A DNA stretch of 47,271 bases from a virus. Of this stretch, positions 1 to 8,404 are shown piece by piece (the stretch's first letter is position 1; the number at the start of each line of letters is the position of its first letter). The stretch lies in IMG/VR virus record IMGVR_UViG_3300007609_001592, positions 1-47,271 of that record, one strand, 5' to 3'. A model generated the notes under the pieces. That model had not been told where the DNA came from, did no database searches, and saw nothing but the letters and a program-made list of their open reading frames with translations. A program made the translations under genes and the position numbers.

Positions 1-124
1 ACAACAACAACAACAGTCAGAGCCTGAAATGCAAAAAAGGCCCCCAGTAACTAAGGACCTTGATCAAATGGATTATGAAGATCAGCCAGTTCAAGAAAAG
101 AAGGTTAGAAGCCTATTTAAGTAG
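1..124 (+). CDS. 3' end of a plus-strand gene, function unknown
   Basis: An open frame enters from the left edge with its first full codon at base 2 and runs to a TAG stop at 122-124. It gives about 40 residues that begin with a run of five glutamines and continue with a charged, proline-containing tail ending KKVRSLFK. The CAA/CAG run at the edge suggests a low-complexity Q-rich linker. The frame is followed at once by two hairpins and a convergent gene, which is what one expects at a true 3' end. The product cannot be identified from this fragment. It is the only plus-strand gene in the first 10.5 kb. Confidence 0.6.
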   Translation, partial: QQQQQSEPEMQKRPPVTKDLDQMDYEDQPVQEKKVRSLFK

Positions 125-125
125 T

Positions 126-182
126 TGCCACATTAAAACGTGGCATAACAGCCGATAAAATTGCATTGAAACGCATTTTATC
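126..182. terminator. Two hairpins between convergent genes
   Basis: TGCCAC/GTGGCA pairs at 126-131 and 140-145 with an 8-base loop. A second hairpin at 154-182 pairs GATAAAAT(t)GC with GCATTTTATC, a 10-bp stem with one bulged base. They lie between the stop at 124 and the minus-strand gene ending at 189, so they could end transcription from both sides. Neither has a long T tract, so strength is uncertain. Confidence 0.5.
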
Positions 183-188
183 TTGGTG

Positions 189-407
189 TTAGGCGTAATT
201 TATAGCCTTCTTCAACTGTCTTAATACCCTTTTGCAATGTTTTTTATCTTCACCTTCGTTATTCCACACAAGAAACTCATAAGTGCTTATCATCCCCTCA
301 ATATCTTCATCTCTTAGGATAACTTTTGTGTGAGAAAAACTACGCCTAACAACAGGTATAGTTAATTCCTGTTCTGTGCTTGTTTCTAAGTTCTGTTCTT
401 TTTTCAT
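189..407 (-). CDS. Hypothetical protein, 72 aa
   Basis: A small charged protein starting MKKEQNLETS and ending in a basic helix (KRVLRQLKKAINYA). No family is recognised. It is the last gene of the leftmost minus-strand block, 59 bases downstream of the 219-residue gene, and is followed by hairpins at 126-182. The bases just before the ATG at 407 are A-rich (GATATAACG) with no Shine-Dalgarno sequence, as for most genes here. Being real is supported by its position, by a start in the usual context and by the lack of any better competing frame. Confidence 0.6.
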   Translation of the reverse strand: MKKEQNLETSTEQELTIPVVRRSFSHTKVILRDEDIEGMISTYEFLVWNNEGEDKKHCKRVLRQLKKAINYA

Positions 408-466
408 CGTTATATCTATTTTGAAAGTTTTGTAATTCTATTCAGGCACTAACCATACCCAAAACG

Positions 467-1126
467 TTATACATCATTTTTTGGAGCATAATACTTCCCA
501 CGAATTTTAACACCCTCTTTTATGAAGCCATCTTTGGATTTATAGTTTTGTTTTGATAGGAGAACCATGCCTTTGGTTTTTATCTCTATTTCTTCTAGCT
601 TTTTATTTGACTCCTTAAGTATTTTATCCGCCTTTTCCTTGAGGCTATGTAAACTAATAGATGTGTGAGATTTTCTTTTCCATTCTTCAACTAATATTTC
701 ATCACCTAGTATAAAAAGATGGAATAGATTAATTCCTCTACTTATTCTAAACACCGTCTTATCATTGTAGATGCCCTCATGTCTTATCCCCTTCTCATCT
801 GGATTTTCCCAGTCTACCATGAATCTTGATTCGATAGCTTCTTTAATATCTTCTTTTCTTTCCTCTTTTTTCTGATCAGACTCAAGCCTTCTGAGTTTGG
901 ACTTAATTCTATTCTGTGCCTCCTGCTTAAGTTTTTCTTGCTTAAGCTTAGCCTCTCTTTCGCCTTGCCTCTCATTCTTTTGCTTAGACTCCTTGATGGC
1001 TTTCATGGCCTCTCTAGCCAGTTCATCAATAGACTTTTCTGGCTGCTCTGAATCCCTGATCTCTCTAGCTAGATCATCAATGGTCTTTTGAGACTCTGAA
1101 TCTTTTTTATTTCCTTCCTCTGCCAT
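467..1126 (-). CDS. Hypothetical charged coiled-coil protein, 219 aa
   Basis: The first half (about residues 1-100) is very rich in K, E, Q and R with heptad-like spacing and includes two related segments, SQKTIDDLAREIRDSEQ and PEKSIDELAREAMKA. The second half (about 105-219) is a compact mixed domain of unknown type (MVDWENPDEKGIRHEG onward). The ATG overlaps the stop of the Mre11-Rad50 fusion gene by one base (TAATG), so it is translationally coupled to recombination functions. A structural or accessory role in recombination or replication is possible from context only. No family is recognised. Confidence 0.65.
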   Translation of the reverse strand: MAEEGNKKDSESQKTIDDLAREIRDSEQPEKSIDELAREAMKAIKESKQKNERQGEREAKLKQEKLKQEAQNRIKSKLRRLESDQKKEERKEDIKEAIESRFMVDWENPDEKGIRHEGIYNDKTVFRISRGINLFHLFILGDEILVEEWKRKSHTSISLHSLKEKADKILKESNKKLEEIEIKTKGMVLLSKQNYKSKDGFIKEGVKIRGKYYAPKNDV

Positions 1127-4100
1127 TATGTTATTGTAATCTTAGAAATACCCGCTTTAGGGTTGTTTTCAACGACTTCTGGCTCTAATCCATCTGTTAC
1201 CTTGGTAACCTCTATGATGTTGTCCGAGAAGTCCTTTATTTCGTTCCTGTGCGTAATTATAAGCACGTTCTTATACTTATTTCTTAAATAGTTCAAAATA
1301 TTGACTACACCCATGGTAAGTTCATCATCAAGTGTCCCGAAACCTTCGTCTATAATTCTAACAGTAGGCTTTGTAAGTCGGCTCATATACCTCAGCGCCT
1401 CTGTAATTACGATTGAAGCTATAAACTTTTGTGAGCCAGATGCAGATGTCAATGGAAGCGTGTCTCCTTTGTCATCGCTAAAATAGAATGTCTCAACAAT
1501 ATCTCCGTTCTGCTGTATGTCAAGATCAATTTTAAAGTCAACTACCTCTTGAAGTATTGAGTTAATTTTTGAATTAATAATAGGAAGCTTTCTTCTTATA
1601 ATAGAAGCTGGTATTCCATCTCTATGTACAGCTTGTAAATAAATAGAGTATTTCTTATACAGCCTTTCAGAATTGTTTATCTGACTAAGTTTGTCATCAT
1701 AGTTTTCTCTATTATTCTCAAGAACTTTAAGCTCACCATAGCACTTGTTTATGTTCTTATCCAGGTTAAACACTGTAAGCTTGTAAGACTTGTACACCCT
1801 AGTCTTTTCATCTACCTGTTCTTGAATCTCTTTGTTTCTCTTTATCTTCCCGATGTTCTCATCAAACTTGCTTATCTTAGCCTCAAGGTCAGATATTAAC
1901 TTCTCATTAGCACTAACCTCTTTGTTCTTGGTAGAGAGTTTTTTGCTATTGATGTCAACCTCATTGTTATGATCAATAATGTCTTGAGAGTTTTCTATGA
2001 GGTTGATCTTATCTTTAAGAATCTTAAGTGACTCACGCTTCACTGATATAGATTCTTCAGCTATATCAAGCTGGTTTTTCTCGTTGTCTACAGTAGTGTT
2101 GTGCGCTATAATAGCATCATTCTCCTTAATTCTTCTTTCCTTGTAATCAACAAGTCCTTGCTTCATTTCAATCTCTTCTAAGCATTCCACCTCCTTTTCT
2201 GGGTCTGGCTTATGTTCTACATGTCCGCATGTTGGGCAGCACTTGCCTTGATATGTTGGTAGCTTGGCGTTTAAGTTGGTTATTTCTCCTTTAAGCTCTT
2301 TTATCTGATCTTCGAAATTAGATACTTCAAGCTCTGAATTCTTAGGGTTGGTGTTAAGCCAGTCTTTCTTTGTTCTAATTTTATTCTCAAGACCATTAAC
2401 TGTTTTTTGCTGTTCTGATAATTGAGATTTAAGCGAACTTATACTAACGCCCTTATCAAAAGGAAGTTCCTTCTTAAAGTTTTTGTCAAGCCATTTTTCA
2501 AGATTTCCAATAACTACCTTGTCACTTTCAATAGATTCTTTGATGGACTCTATTTTCTTAACTGCGGCATCTCTGTCTGTAATTCCAGGGTCTTCAACTT
2601 TGTCAATTTTCTTATTAAGCTCAATGATCTCATCGTTTGTATCATTCTGCTTTATGAGCATCATGTCTTTCTCTTCCTCAAAAGACTTTAGCTCCTCTTT
2701 CTTTTCTTTGATTTCAGAGTCGATTTCTTTGATCTTATTCTCAATCTCTATAGCATTACCAAGGTCTTTCTGCTTACGCTTAACATCATTAAAAAAAGTC
2801 TTTCCATACTCATGCCTATCCTTGTATGGCTCAAGACCAAGAAATCTACTTATAAGAGCATTTTTTGGCTGCTGCTGTTGATTAATGTAATCACCTTTTC
2901 CACCCTGAGCCTGGAGCGATGTCTTAGTGAAGTCATCAAACGTACCGATTGCATCAAGCACAATTGACTTAACTTCTTTTTTCTCCATTGTCTTTTTATC
3001 AGAAATCTCTGGAGACCACTTCTCTCCGACAACGTTTCCGTCATCATCATACTCCTTAGCAAGTTTGTCATACTTTATTCCAAAGCTATTTTTACCTTTC
3101 TTAGTAGTTATCTTCCTGTATATTCTATACTTTTCACCATTAATAGTTAGAAAAATTTTCACATAACCCGTATCCGAATCTGTATAAATATTTACAAGGT
3201 ATTTTGAAGTGCTTCGATTTCCACCAAGCATTTCTTCATATAACCCCCATACAATAGCTTTGATCACATTTGACTTACCATTAAAGTTCTTTCCAAATAT
3301 TCCAGTAAGTCCCCCAACCTTATCAAAATCTATTTTTAAAGGCTTTTTGTCAAATGAAAGTATGTTACTTATTTCTATTGAGTTAAGGTCCCAGTCACTC
3401 ATATGTCTTGATGAGGATTCATTGATTTCAAGAGTTTCGTCTACATGTCTTGCAAACTCCATAAGCTCCTTCATGAGATCATCATCAACCTCAAAATCTC
3501 CATCTTCTATCCACTCCTTGAAAAGGTCTTCAAAAACTTGTTCCTGCTCTTCATCTTCTTGGAGTTCTGCAACATCCCTTATTATTTCGACAAACTCAAC
3601 ACGAACACTTTCGCATCCATATTTATCACGCACAAGTCTCTTAATCTGATTTTCCTTCTCAATAGAGTAGTTCTCTTCATAATCTTCCCAAGTGATATAT
3701 ACCTTTGTTTTTCTCTTGTTATTACTAAACTTAACGTATTCAATCCTTTCGTCAACATCCTCGCCTTTTGCGATGTCTATTTTAGCAAACCCATAATCAT
3801 TTAGAACAAACTTTCTCTCGTGAGTACAGTTATCTAAATCCCACAGAAGGTATCCTTTATCAATAGATTCTCCAAAGTTCTGCTGAATTAAAGAGCCTGC
3901 ATAAGCTACTGTATCATCATCTCTGAATGTCTGGTATTCATGAATATCTCCAAGCATAACAACATCAAAATTGTTAAAGGTGCTTAGTCTCATTAGGTTA
4001 TCACCCTGCATTTGGTATCCATTATCTCCTCTAGCTCCGTAAACAGTGCCATGATACATTGCTACATACTTTTTTCCTGGCTCCTTTTTTTCTAAAGTTA

Positions 4101-4569
4101 GAATTTCATTATCCTTGCAAGAATAAACTCCGTAAACGAGATTGTCACTGATTTCATAGAATCCTGAATCTGGATAATAATATACAGCTTTCTTACTAAA
4201 GTCTATACTATCCTTGTTTTCGTTTGTAACAACCACAGCCTTTCTGTTACCTGAATCTTCCAGTAAGTTTGCTAGATTGAATATTGGGGATATTGCGTCA
4301 CCCTGCTCAAGCTGTTGAAGATTGAGATCATGATTGCCTAAAATAACATCTGTTGGGGCTATGTCAGAAAGTTTAATGAATAGCTCTGCTAATAAGCTAA
4401 AAGAATTTGGTGACATATTAATCTTGTGGTGAACAAGGTCTCCTGCTAAATAGATTCTATCTGGCTTTTGTTTTTTAAGGTCTTCATAAAGTCTTTCAAA
4501 TACTTGTCTGTATTCATCATGCCTTGTTCCAAACCTAATCTGTATATCTGCTAAGTGGGCTATTTTCAT
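1126..4569 (-). CDS. Fused Mre11-Rad50 (gp47-gp46, SbcD-SbcC) recombination nuclease/ATPase
   Basis: One 1147-residue reading frame holds both subunits of the phage recombination nuclease. Residues 1-260 are a metallophosphoesterase: D8, GD at 43-44, GNHD at 78-81, YHGT with H173 and GDIH at 207-210. From about 394 an ABC ATPase of the Rad50/SMC type begins: Walker A at 426-433 (GKNFNGKS), a long coiled coil with the zinc hook CPTC at 778-781, the signature near 1042-1049 (SASGSQKF) and Walker B at 1070-1075 (RIIDEG). In T4 these are two proteins, gp47 and gp46, which resect DNA ends for recombination-dependent replication. Two metal ligands differ from the usual set (Q10 for His, D208 for His). 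The gene overlaps the primase stop by ATGA and is in the replication operon. Confidence 0.93.
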   Translation of the reverse strand: MKIAHLADIQIRFGTRHDEYRQVFERLYEDLKKQKPDRIYLAGDLVHHKINMSPNSFSLLAELFIKLSDIAPTDVILGNHDLNLQQLEQGDAISPIFNLANLLEDSGNRKAVVVTNENKDSIDFSKKAVYYYPDSGFYEISDNLVYGVYSCKDNEILTLEKKEPGKKYVAMYHGTVYGARGDNGYQMQGDNLMRLSTFNNFDVVMLGDIHEYQTFRDDDTVAYAGSLIQQNFGESIDKGYLLWDLDNCTHERKFVLNDYGFAKIDIAKGEDVDERIEYVKFSNNKRKTKVYITWEDYEENYSIEKENQIKRLVRDKYGCESVRVEFVEIIRDVAELQEDEEQEQVFEDLFKEWIEDGDFEVDDDLMKELMEFARHVDETLEINESSSRHMSDWDLNSIEISNILSFDKKPLKIDFDKVGGLTGIFGKNFNGKSNVIKAIVWGLYEEMLGGNRSTSKYLVNIYTDSDTGYVKIFLTINGEKYRIYRKITTKKGKNSFGIKYDKLAKEYDDDGNVVGEKWSPEISDKKTMEKKEVKSIVLDAIGTFDDFTKTSLQAQGGKGDYINQQQQPKNALISRFLGLEPYKDRHEYGKTFFNDVKRKQKDLGNAIEIENKIKEIDSEIKEKKEELKSFEEEKDMMLIKQNDTNDEIIELNKKIDKVEDPGITDRDAAVKKIESIKESIESDKVVIGNLEKWLDKNFKKELPFDKGVSISSLKSQLSEQQKTVNGLENKIRTKKDWLNTNPKNSELEVSNFEDQIKELKGEITNLNAKLPTYQGKCCPTCGHVEHKPDPEKEVECLEEIEMKQGLVDYKERRIKENDAIIAHNTTVDNEKNQLDIAEESISVKRESLKILKDKINLIENSQDIIDHNNEVDINSKKLSTKNKEVSANEKLISDLEAKISKFDENIGKIKRNKEIQEQVDEKTRVYKSYKLTVFNLDKNINKCYGELKVLENNRENYDDKLSQINNSERLYKKYSIYLQAVHRDGIPASIIRRKLPIINSKINSILQEVVDFKIDLDIQQNGDIVETFYFSDDKGDTLPLTSASGSQKFIASIVITEALRYMSRLTKPTVRIIDEGFGTLDDELTMGVVNILNYLRNKYKNVLIITHRNEIKDFSDNIIEVTKVTDGLEPEVVENNPKAGISKITIT

Positions 4570-5579
4570 CCTTTAAGTTTATTTTTAATTTGAGAGGATA
4601 GGTTCATCTTTCTGACGCAACGCAGAGCTTTTGCTACTTCCTCTTTGCCGTGGTCTTCATAAATCTTTGCAATATCCTTTTGGTGGCCTGATAAATCTAC
4701 AAAAAAAACGTTCAAACCTAAAGAAGAAAGTTCTTGATAGGTTTCGATAGTTTTTTTCATCGCATCTGGGTCAAAACAAAGAATTACAATTGGGTTGTGC
4801 TTAAGTAGTTGAGCTATTAAAAGTGGAGATGCTTGCTTTCCAAGTACAGGGATAGAGTTGGGTACTTGAAACATGTCAAACACCCCTTCTACAAGATAAA
4901 CAGGTAGGTCCCAGTTAATGTTGTATTCATTAAATATGATGTCATTTTTATGAACTTCCTCACCGCTTGGCTTCATGTAAGGAATCTTAGGGTCTTTCAT
5001 ATAAGATCGAGCATCATAATAATTAAACCTACCAAGAGAATTCTTGGAGGGGATTATTATTCTAAACTTTCTATCTCCAGATTCAGTGTAGCCTATTTGA
5101 TATTCATCTATCACATCAAGACTTAGTTTACGCTGCTTTTTTCCGTGACCAGTAAAATACTCCCAAGCAAGATTATATAAATTTGTATTTCTCTTTTTGC
5201 CAAGAGGCATATATCCCTCTGGGAGTTTACATGTAACAAGGTGGTGATCTGTTCTGGGCTTAGCTGCCTGCTTGCTAAATTTCTTGAGCTTATCTGGAGG
5301 GAGTATTAGTTTTAACTTATCATAATCAGCTTGGGTACCGTAATCTTTTGTAAGCTTGTACACGAAACCGTAGTATTCACACTTCCAGCACTTAAATACT
5401 TTCTTTTTAGAATTAAATTCTAGATTGAATTTATCAACATCATGCCTACAGGTAGGAGTAGGGCAATTGAACTGCCACTGATCTTTACTCAGCGCATCAA
5501 CTTCACTCTTAGGTTTTCCAAGAAAGTTCTTTAGAACTTCGACTACCATGTAGCCCTTGTTCACTCCATCTCCATCCAT
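4566..5579 (-). CDS. DNA primase (DnaG/gp61-type, zinc ribbon plus TOPRIM)
   Basis: This makes RNA primers for lagging-strand synthesis. The N-terminal zinc-binding module shows C39, C44 and H46 followed by C64 and C67 (FKCWKCEYYG), spaced by a short beta hairpin as in DnaG-type primases. The TOPRIM fold follows: YLVEGVFD with E231 at about 228-235 and FDPDA with D270 and D272. At 337 residues it is near the length of T4 gp61 and much shorter than bacterial DnaG. It has no helicase domain, so a separate gp41-type helicase should lie elsewhere. Its TGA overlaps the start of the Mre11-Rad50 gene (ATGA). A TACATTTG sequence lies 5 bases before the ATG but without a clear partner box. Confidence 0.88.
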   Translation of the reverse strand: MDGDGVNKGYMVVEVLKNFLGKPKSEVDALSKDQWQFNCPTPTCRHDVDKFNLEFNSKKKVFKCWKCEYYGFVYKLTKDYGTQADYDKLKLILPPDKLKKFSKQAAKPRTDHHLVTCKLPEGYMPLGKKRNTNLYNLAWEYFTGHGKKQRKLSLDVIDEYQIGYTESGDRKFRIIIPSKNSLGRFNYYDARSYMKDPKIPYMKPSGEEVHKNDIIFNEYNINWDLPVYLVEGVFDMFQVPNSIPVLGKQASPLLIAQLLKHNPIVILCFDPDAMKKTIETYQELSSLGLNVFFVDLSGHQKDIAKIYEDHGKEEVAKALRCVRKMNLSSQIKNKLKG

Positions 5580-5607
5580 ACTTACAAATGTACAGATTTT
5601 TTTGGAA

Positions 5608-6147
5608 TTATCCTTCTTTTTGTTCGTTCACTACGTTGATATGACATTTTCCCACAGTGTATGCATCACACATGTCATAATTTTCTGTAGTTAACTTATG
5701 GCTTCTAGGTCCATATTTCCAAACAATATGAGGCTCTCTGTCACGAACTATAGTCCATATCTGATGCTTGTTCTCTGCGCTTTTTCTCTTTGCCTTATAC
5801 TCTGGGAAAGCTGTCTTTCTAGCTGTATTAACATTGTAATAAATAGGCTCTATTCCGAACATTTCATAAACACATGCACTGATCATCCCGTTAAAGAAGT
5901 TTAGGATAGCTATTGTACTTGCGCTTGAATATTTTCCAGCAAACTTTTTGAGTGGTTCCTCAATTGCTATTTGCTGTACATCAACCTCTTCAAGAAACTT
6001 CATCTTTTTCTTAAATTCAGCTAATTTTTCAAAAATACTAATTTTGTTTTTGAATTTTATATAGTTAAGTTCCAATAGCTTTTCACCTGCCTCATCAAAG
6101 AGGGCATAGCCTATACAGCTTGTAGATACATCTAGTGCTAGAATCAT
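5608..6147 (-). CDS. RuvC-like Holliday-junction resolvase / RNase H-fold nuclease
   Basis: A 179-residue protein with the RuvC layout. The first strand carries D6 (ILALDVSTSCIGYALFD), the second acidic motif is AIEEP with E63/E64, and the C-terminal motif NYDMCDAYTVG carries D158 and D161. This is the D-E-D-D metal cluster of RuvC-type resolvases. In a T4-type phage it would resolve recombination branches before packaging, a job done by the unrelated endonuclease VII (gp49) in T4. It is first in the replication operon, 28 bases ahead of the primase. It could instead be a poxvirus-A22-like or other RNase H-like nuclease; the fold call is firm, the exact substrate less so. Confidence 0.82.
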   Translation of the reverse strand: MILALDVSTSCIGYALFDEAGEKLLELNYIKFKNKISIFEKLAEFKKKMKFLEEVDVQQIAIEEPLKKFAGKYSSASTIAILNFFNGMISACVYEMFGIEPIYYNVNTARKTAFPEYKAKRKSAENKHQIWTIVRDREPHIVWKYGPRSHKLTTENYDMCDAYTVGKCHINVVNEQKEG

Positions 6148-6161
6148 AATTTAGATTTTAT

Positions 6162-6192
6162 AAAACATAAAAAAAGCGCTCGAAAATATCAA
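6162..6192 (-). promoter_or_regulatory. Candidate Bacteroidota-type promoter for the replication operon
   Basis: Read on the minus strand there is TTG (6192-6190), a 20-base spacer, then TATGTTTT (6169-6162). The known Bacteroidota housekeeping pattern is TTG about 19-21 bases before TAnnTTTG; the last G is T here. It lies 14 bases before the ATG at 6147 and partly inside the terminator of the previous operon. Suggestive only. Confidence 0.3.
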
Positions 6193-6200
6193 GCGCTTTT
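6172..6200 (-). terminator. Rho-independent terminator after the 8364-6223 operon
   Basis: AAAAGCGCT (6172-6180) pairs perfectly with AGCGCTTTT (6192-6200) around an 11-base loop. On the minus strand the stem is followed by a T run, as expected for an intrinsic terminator just past the gene ending at 6223. The other strand also ends in TTTT, so it may work both ways. Confidence 0.8.
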
Positions 6201-6222
6201 CATTAATAATGCTGGGGTTGCA

Positions 6223-7320
6223 TTAAACGTCTATGTCAAGATTAAACGTGATTAAGTTAGTGTAAGTTTTTTCTACTGGTCGATCAAGCTTCGCAACTGC
6301 AATCAACTCACTATTTTTGTTATACATACCAATTTCGGTTACATAAATAGAGTCAAACCCATTAGTACCATTTTGAAGTTCTTGCAAGTTAAAGGCAAGG
6401 TCCCAAGACGGGTTGGTTGAGAATGAAAACTCACCTGGCAACGCCAAACAAACGACAGATGTTCTGAAGTTAATGTTTATATCGGTATAAGTTAACTGAG
6501 AATTTGCTGAGCCGCCTGTGAAATAGACATTTGTAGTTCCAGAGTTAGAAGCGTTGGTATATTGATCAAACCCTTCGTTCCAAGGAATGTTGTTAACAAT
6601 GTCTGGGTGCGTTAATACCATAAATCCTTTATCAAGAACTGCAAACCCAACTGGAATATCATAATTGTATCCCTGATTTGTAGTTGTAGGATAGTTTTCT
6701 GTAATTGATGTCACCGCTAAATTAACTCCTGACCATGGTCTATTATCTGTGTTGATGTCGGCAGAATCAACATCTGAATATGAATGTGCAGCTGGTCTAT
6801 CAACAAAAGGTGAAACATTCCAGGTATTTCTTGGTGTAAATGTAGTTACACTAGGAGTTCCTGCATTTGTTGTTCCTGTTCTTGGTAAATTTACATCATC
6901 AGAAAAAAGAAAAGATATATTATCACCGAGTAATGTGGAGTTTTGAGATTTAGTTAGTTGTCCATAAGTAGATGAAACAACCGTCTTAGTTGAACTAGAG
7001 CCTTGAGGCACTGTAAAAGTAATACTTCTACCATCAATTATTTCACTATACTCCTCTCTAGGTATTGGGCAGATTACTATATTATCAACATTTAATTGCT
7101 GAAGTTCTGGGTTCTGCAAAGAAAGAGTTGACCCTGTAGCAAATTGAGCTGCTTCATGTGGTAGCCTAAAAGAAAGAAAGTAATTAGCTTCTTTGCTAGT
7201 AAGGTTAGTTCTATCACAAAGCGTGTAGGTAAGACCGCTTTCGCTTATCGCTCTAAAAGTGGAATTCTCTTGCTTTGTTGATATTAAACTTGTTATTGGT
7301 TTATATGGTACGTTTGCCAT
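6223..7320 (-). CDS. Virion/tail protein with C-terminal 'TEIGMYN' module, 365 aa
   Basis: A Ser/Thr/Asn-rich protein typical of tail or fibre-associated virion components. Its last 45 residues (YVTEIGMYNKNSELIAVAKL ... FNLDIDV) match in order the end of the 678-residue protein at 8405-10441 (TYITEVGVLNNNNVLVAVGK ... FQLEIDF). This shared C-terminal module resembles the 'itEiGlyd..ne.iAvgk' segment common in phage tail proteins. No enzymatic motif is visible. It is the last gene of a three-gene operon (8364 to 6223) with a strong terminator behind it. A structural role is inferred from composition, the shared module and context. Confidence 0.72.
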   Translation of the reverse strand: MANVPYKPITSLISTKQENSTFRAISESGLTYTLCDRTNLTSKEANYFLSFRLPHEAAQFATGSTLSLQNPELQQLNVDNIVICPIPREEYSEIIDGRSITFTVPQGSSSTKTVVSSTYGQLTKSQNSTLLGDNISFLFSDDVNLPRTGTTNAGTPSVTTFTPRNTWNVSPFVDRPAAHSYSDVDSADINTDNRPWSGVNLAVTSITENYPTTTNQGYNYDIPVGFAVLDKGFMVLTHPDIVNNIPWNEGFDQYTNASNSGTTNVYFTGGSANSQLTYTDININFRTSVVCLALPGEFSFSTNPSWDLAFNLQELQNGTNGFDSIYVTEIGMYNKNSELIAVAKLDRPVEKTYTNLITFNLDIDV

Positions 7321-7339
7321 CTTTTTTTAGTTTTATAGT

Positions 7340-7876
7340 TTATGCTGTTGCAAATTGCTGACTTCCACCACCGCTAGTAGCGCCAAACACACCTGTAAAC
7401 CTAACTGTATATTGAATTGCTGCAGATGTTTGGTTGGTATCTAATCCATACACAGTAAATGTAAGGGTTTTTGGAATGCTTGTTGGTTGAGACGGAAGTC
7501 CTAATGGATTATCTGCAATCCAGTTTCTTAAATCAGTTCTATATTGAGAAGGTATCCCTGTTTGATAGTCATAGTATCCATCTGAGTAGGAATTGTTTTT
7601 CTCGCAAAAAGTTACATAAAACTCACTTGAGTTTGGTTGAGGTAAGTGAAATTTTAAATAACTTGCCCCCTGCGAGCTATCAGATGTTAGTGGAACTACT
7701 ATTTTGTTTCCTCCTATACTTATCGCATTAAGAGGGATATTAAATGAGCCCGTAGGTCCAGAAACTGTGTGTGGTTCTGAAAAAACAGTTCCATTACTCA
7801 GGTTAGTGGTAGTGAAATTTACTACCTGTGCCATTGGAAATCCTATATTTTGTGGGTCTTGATTTGCTGTTGCCAT
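7340..7876 (-). CDS. Hypothetical virion protein, 178 aa
   Basis: A beta-rich, Ser/Thr/Asn-rich protein with a Gly/Ser-rich tail (GATSGGGSQQFATA). About residues 130-165 (TLTFTVYGLDTNQTSAAIQY) look like the last strands of an immunoglobulin-like or jelly-roll domain, but I cannot place it in a family. It sits between two likely tail-associated proteins in the same minus-strand operon, 19 bases before the next start and 17 bases after the previous stop. The start at 7876 is preceded by an A-rich stretch with no Shine-Dalgarno sequence. A structural role is an inference from context. Confidence 0.65.
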   Translation of the reverse strand: MATANQDPQNIGFPMAQVVNFTTTNLSNGTVFSEPHTVSGPTGSFNIPLNAISIGGNKIVVPLTSDSSQGASYLKFHLPQPNSSEFYVTFCEKNNSYSDGYYDYQTGIPSQYRTDLRNWIADNPLGLPSQPTSIPKTLTFTVYGLDTNQTSAAIQYTVRFTGVFGATSGGGSQQFATA

Positions 7877-7893
7877 TTTGTTTTATTTTTTAA

Positions 7894-8364
7894 TTATAAA
7901 CCACCCAATCCTGCTACTGGTCCTATAAGTCCTGGAAGTGCTGGAAGGGTTCCGCCCCCTCCTGATGGAGGTATGATGTTTCCGCTTTCTGAAGAAGAAA
8001 TATCTGGTAAATCACTTTCTCTAATAAGAAGCTGATCTCCATCAACATCTGTTGAATACTCGACATTAGTGGGAGTATCATCAAACACATAAGCAAGCAA
8101 GCTAGTTTGGGTATAGTTAGCTGTAGCCTTAAGGCATCCTTCAGCCTTACCTGTTACATCTGGAACATCTCCAGACTCTAATAAATAGGCATCAGAAAGT
8201 TGATAATTTGTGTCAGAATCAGAAAGTGCAAACTTTGTGATTTGAAACAAATCATCGCCTGCTCCATCAAACCTATTGTTATTTTCATTAAATAAGTACC
8301 TCCTACCTGTCTCTGTTAGGTAGGCTGTTGCGTAAACTGTATCTGCCGAAGGTATATATCCCAT
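7894..8364 (-). CDS. Virion protein sharing the 'LTETGR' N-terminal module, 156 aa
   Basis: Residues 12-50 (TAYLTETGRRYLFNENNNRF followed by FALSDSDTNY) resemble the start of the 678-residue neighbour (NIKLTDAGRQLLSLGQLTF, then DREIDYG). The rest is acidic and ends in a Gly/Pro/Leu-rich low-complexity tail (PPSGGGGTLPALPGLIGPVA). The shared module suggests that both dock to the same virion site. It is the first gene of the operon 8364-6223 and has an exact TATTTATA element 15 bases upstream of its ATG. The function is unknown beyond probable virion assembly. Confidence 0.68.
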   Translation of the reverse strand: MGYIPSADTVYATAYLTETGRRYLFNENNNRFDGAGDDLFQITKFALSDSDTNYQLSDAYLLESGDVPDVTGKAEGCLKATANYTQTSLLAYVFDDTPTNVEYSTDVDGDQLLIRESDLPDISSSESGNIIPPSGGGGTLPALPGLIGPVAGLGGL

Positions 8365-8379
8365 GTTCTATCTTTTTAA

Positions 8380-8387
8380 TATAAATA
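8380..8387 (-). promoter_or_regulatory. TATTTATA late-promoter-like element
   Basis: The minus strand reads GATATTTATATTAAAAAG ahead of the gene starting at 8364, with 15 bases between the 8-mer and the ATG. It is one of eight exact copies upstream of genes in this window. Confidence 0.6.
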
Positions 8388-8404
8388 TCTCAATTTAAAA
8401 AAAC

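Noticed and set aside
1-15. ACA repeat at the left edge as a tandem-repeat element or CRISPR remnant
   Set aside because: It is simply CAA codons for a glutamine run in the partial gene.
2483-3804. Several long plus-strand open frames opposite the Mre11-Rad50 gene
   Set aside because: They are Ser/Leu/Phe-rich mirror frames of a strongly supported gene with no starts or families of their own.
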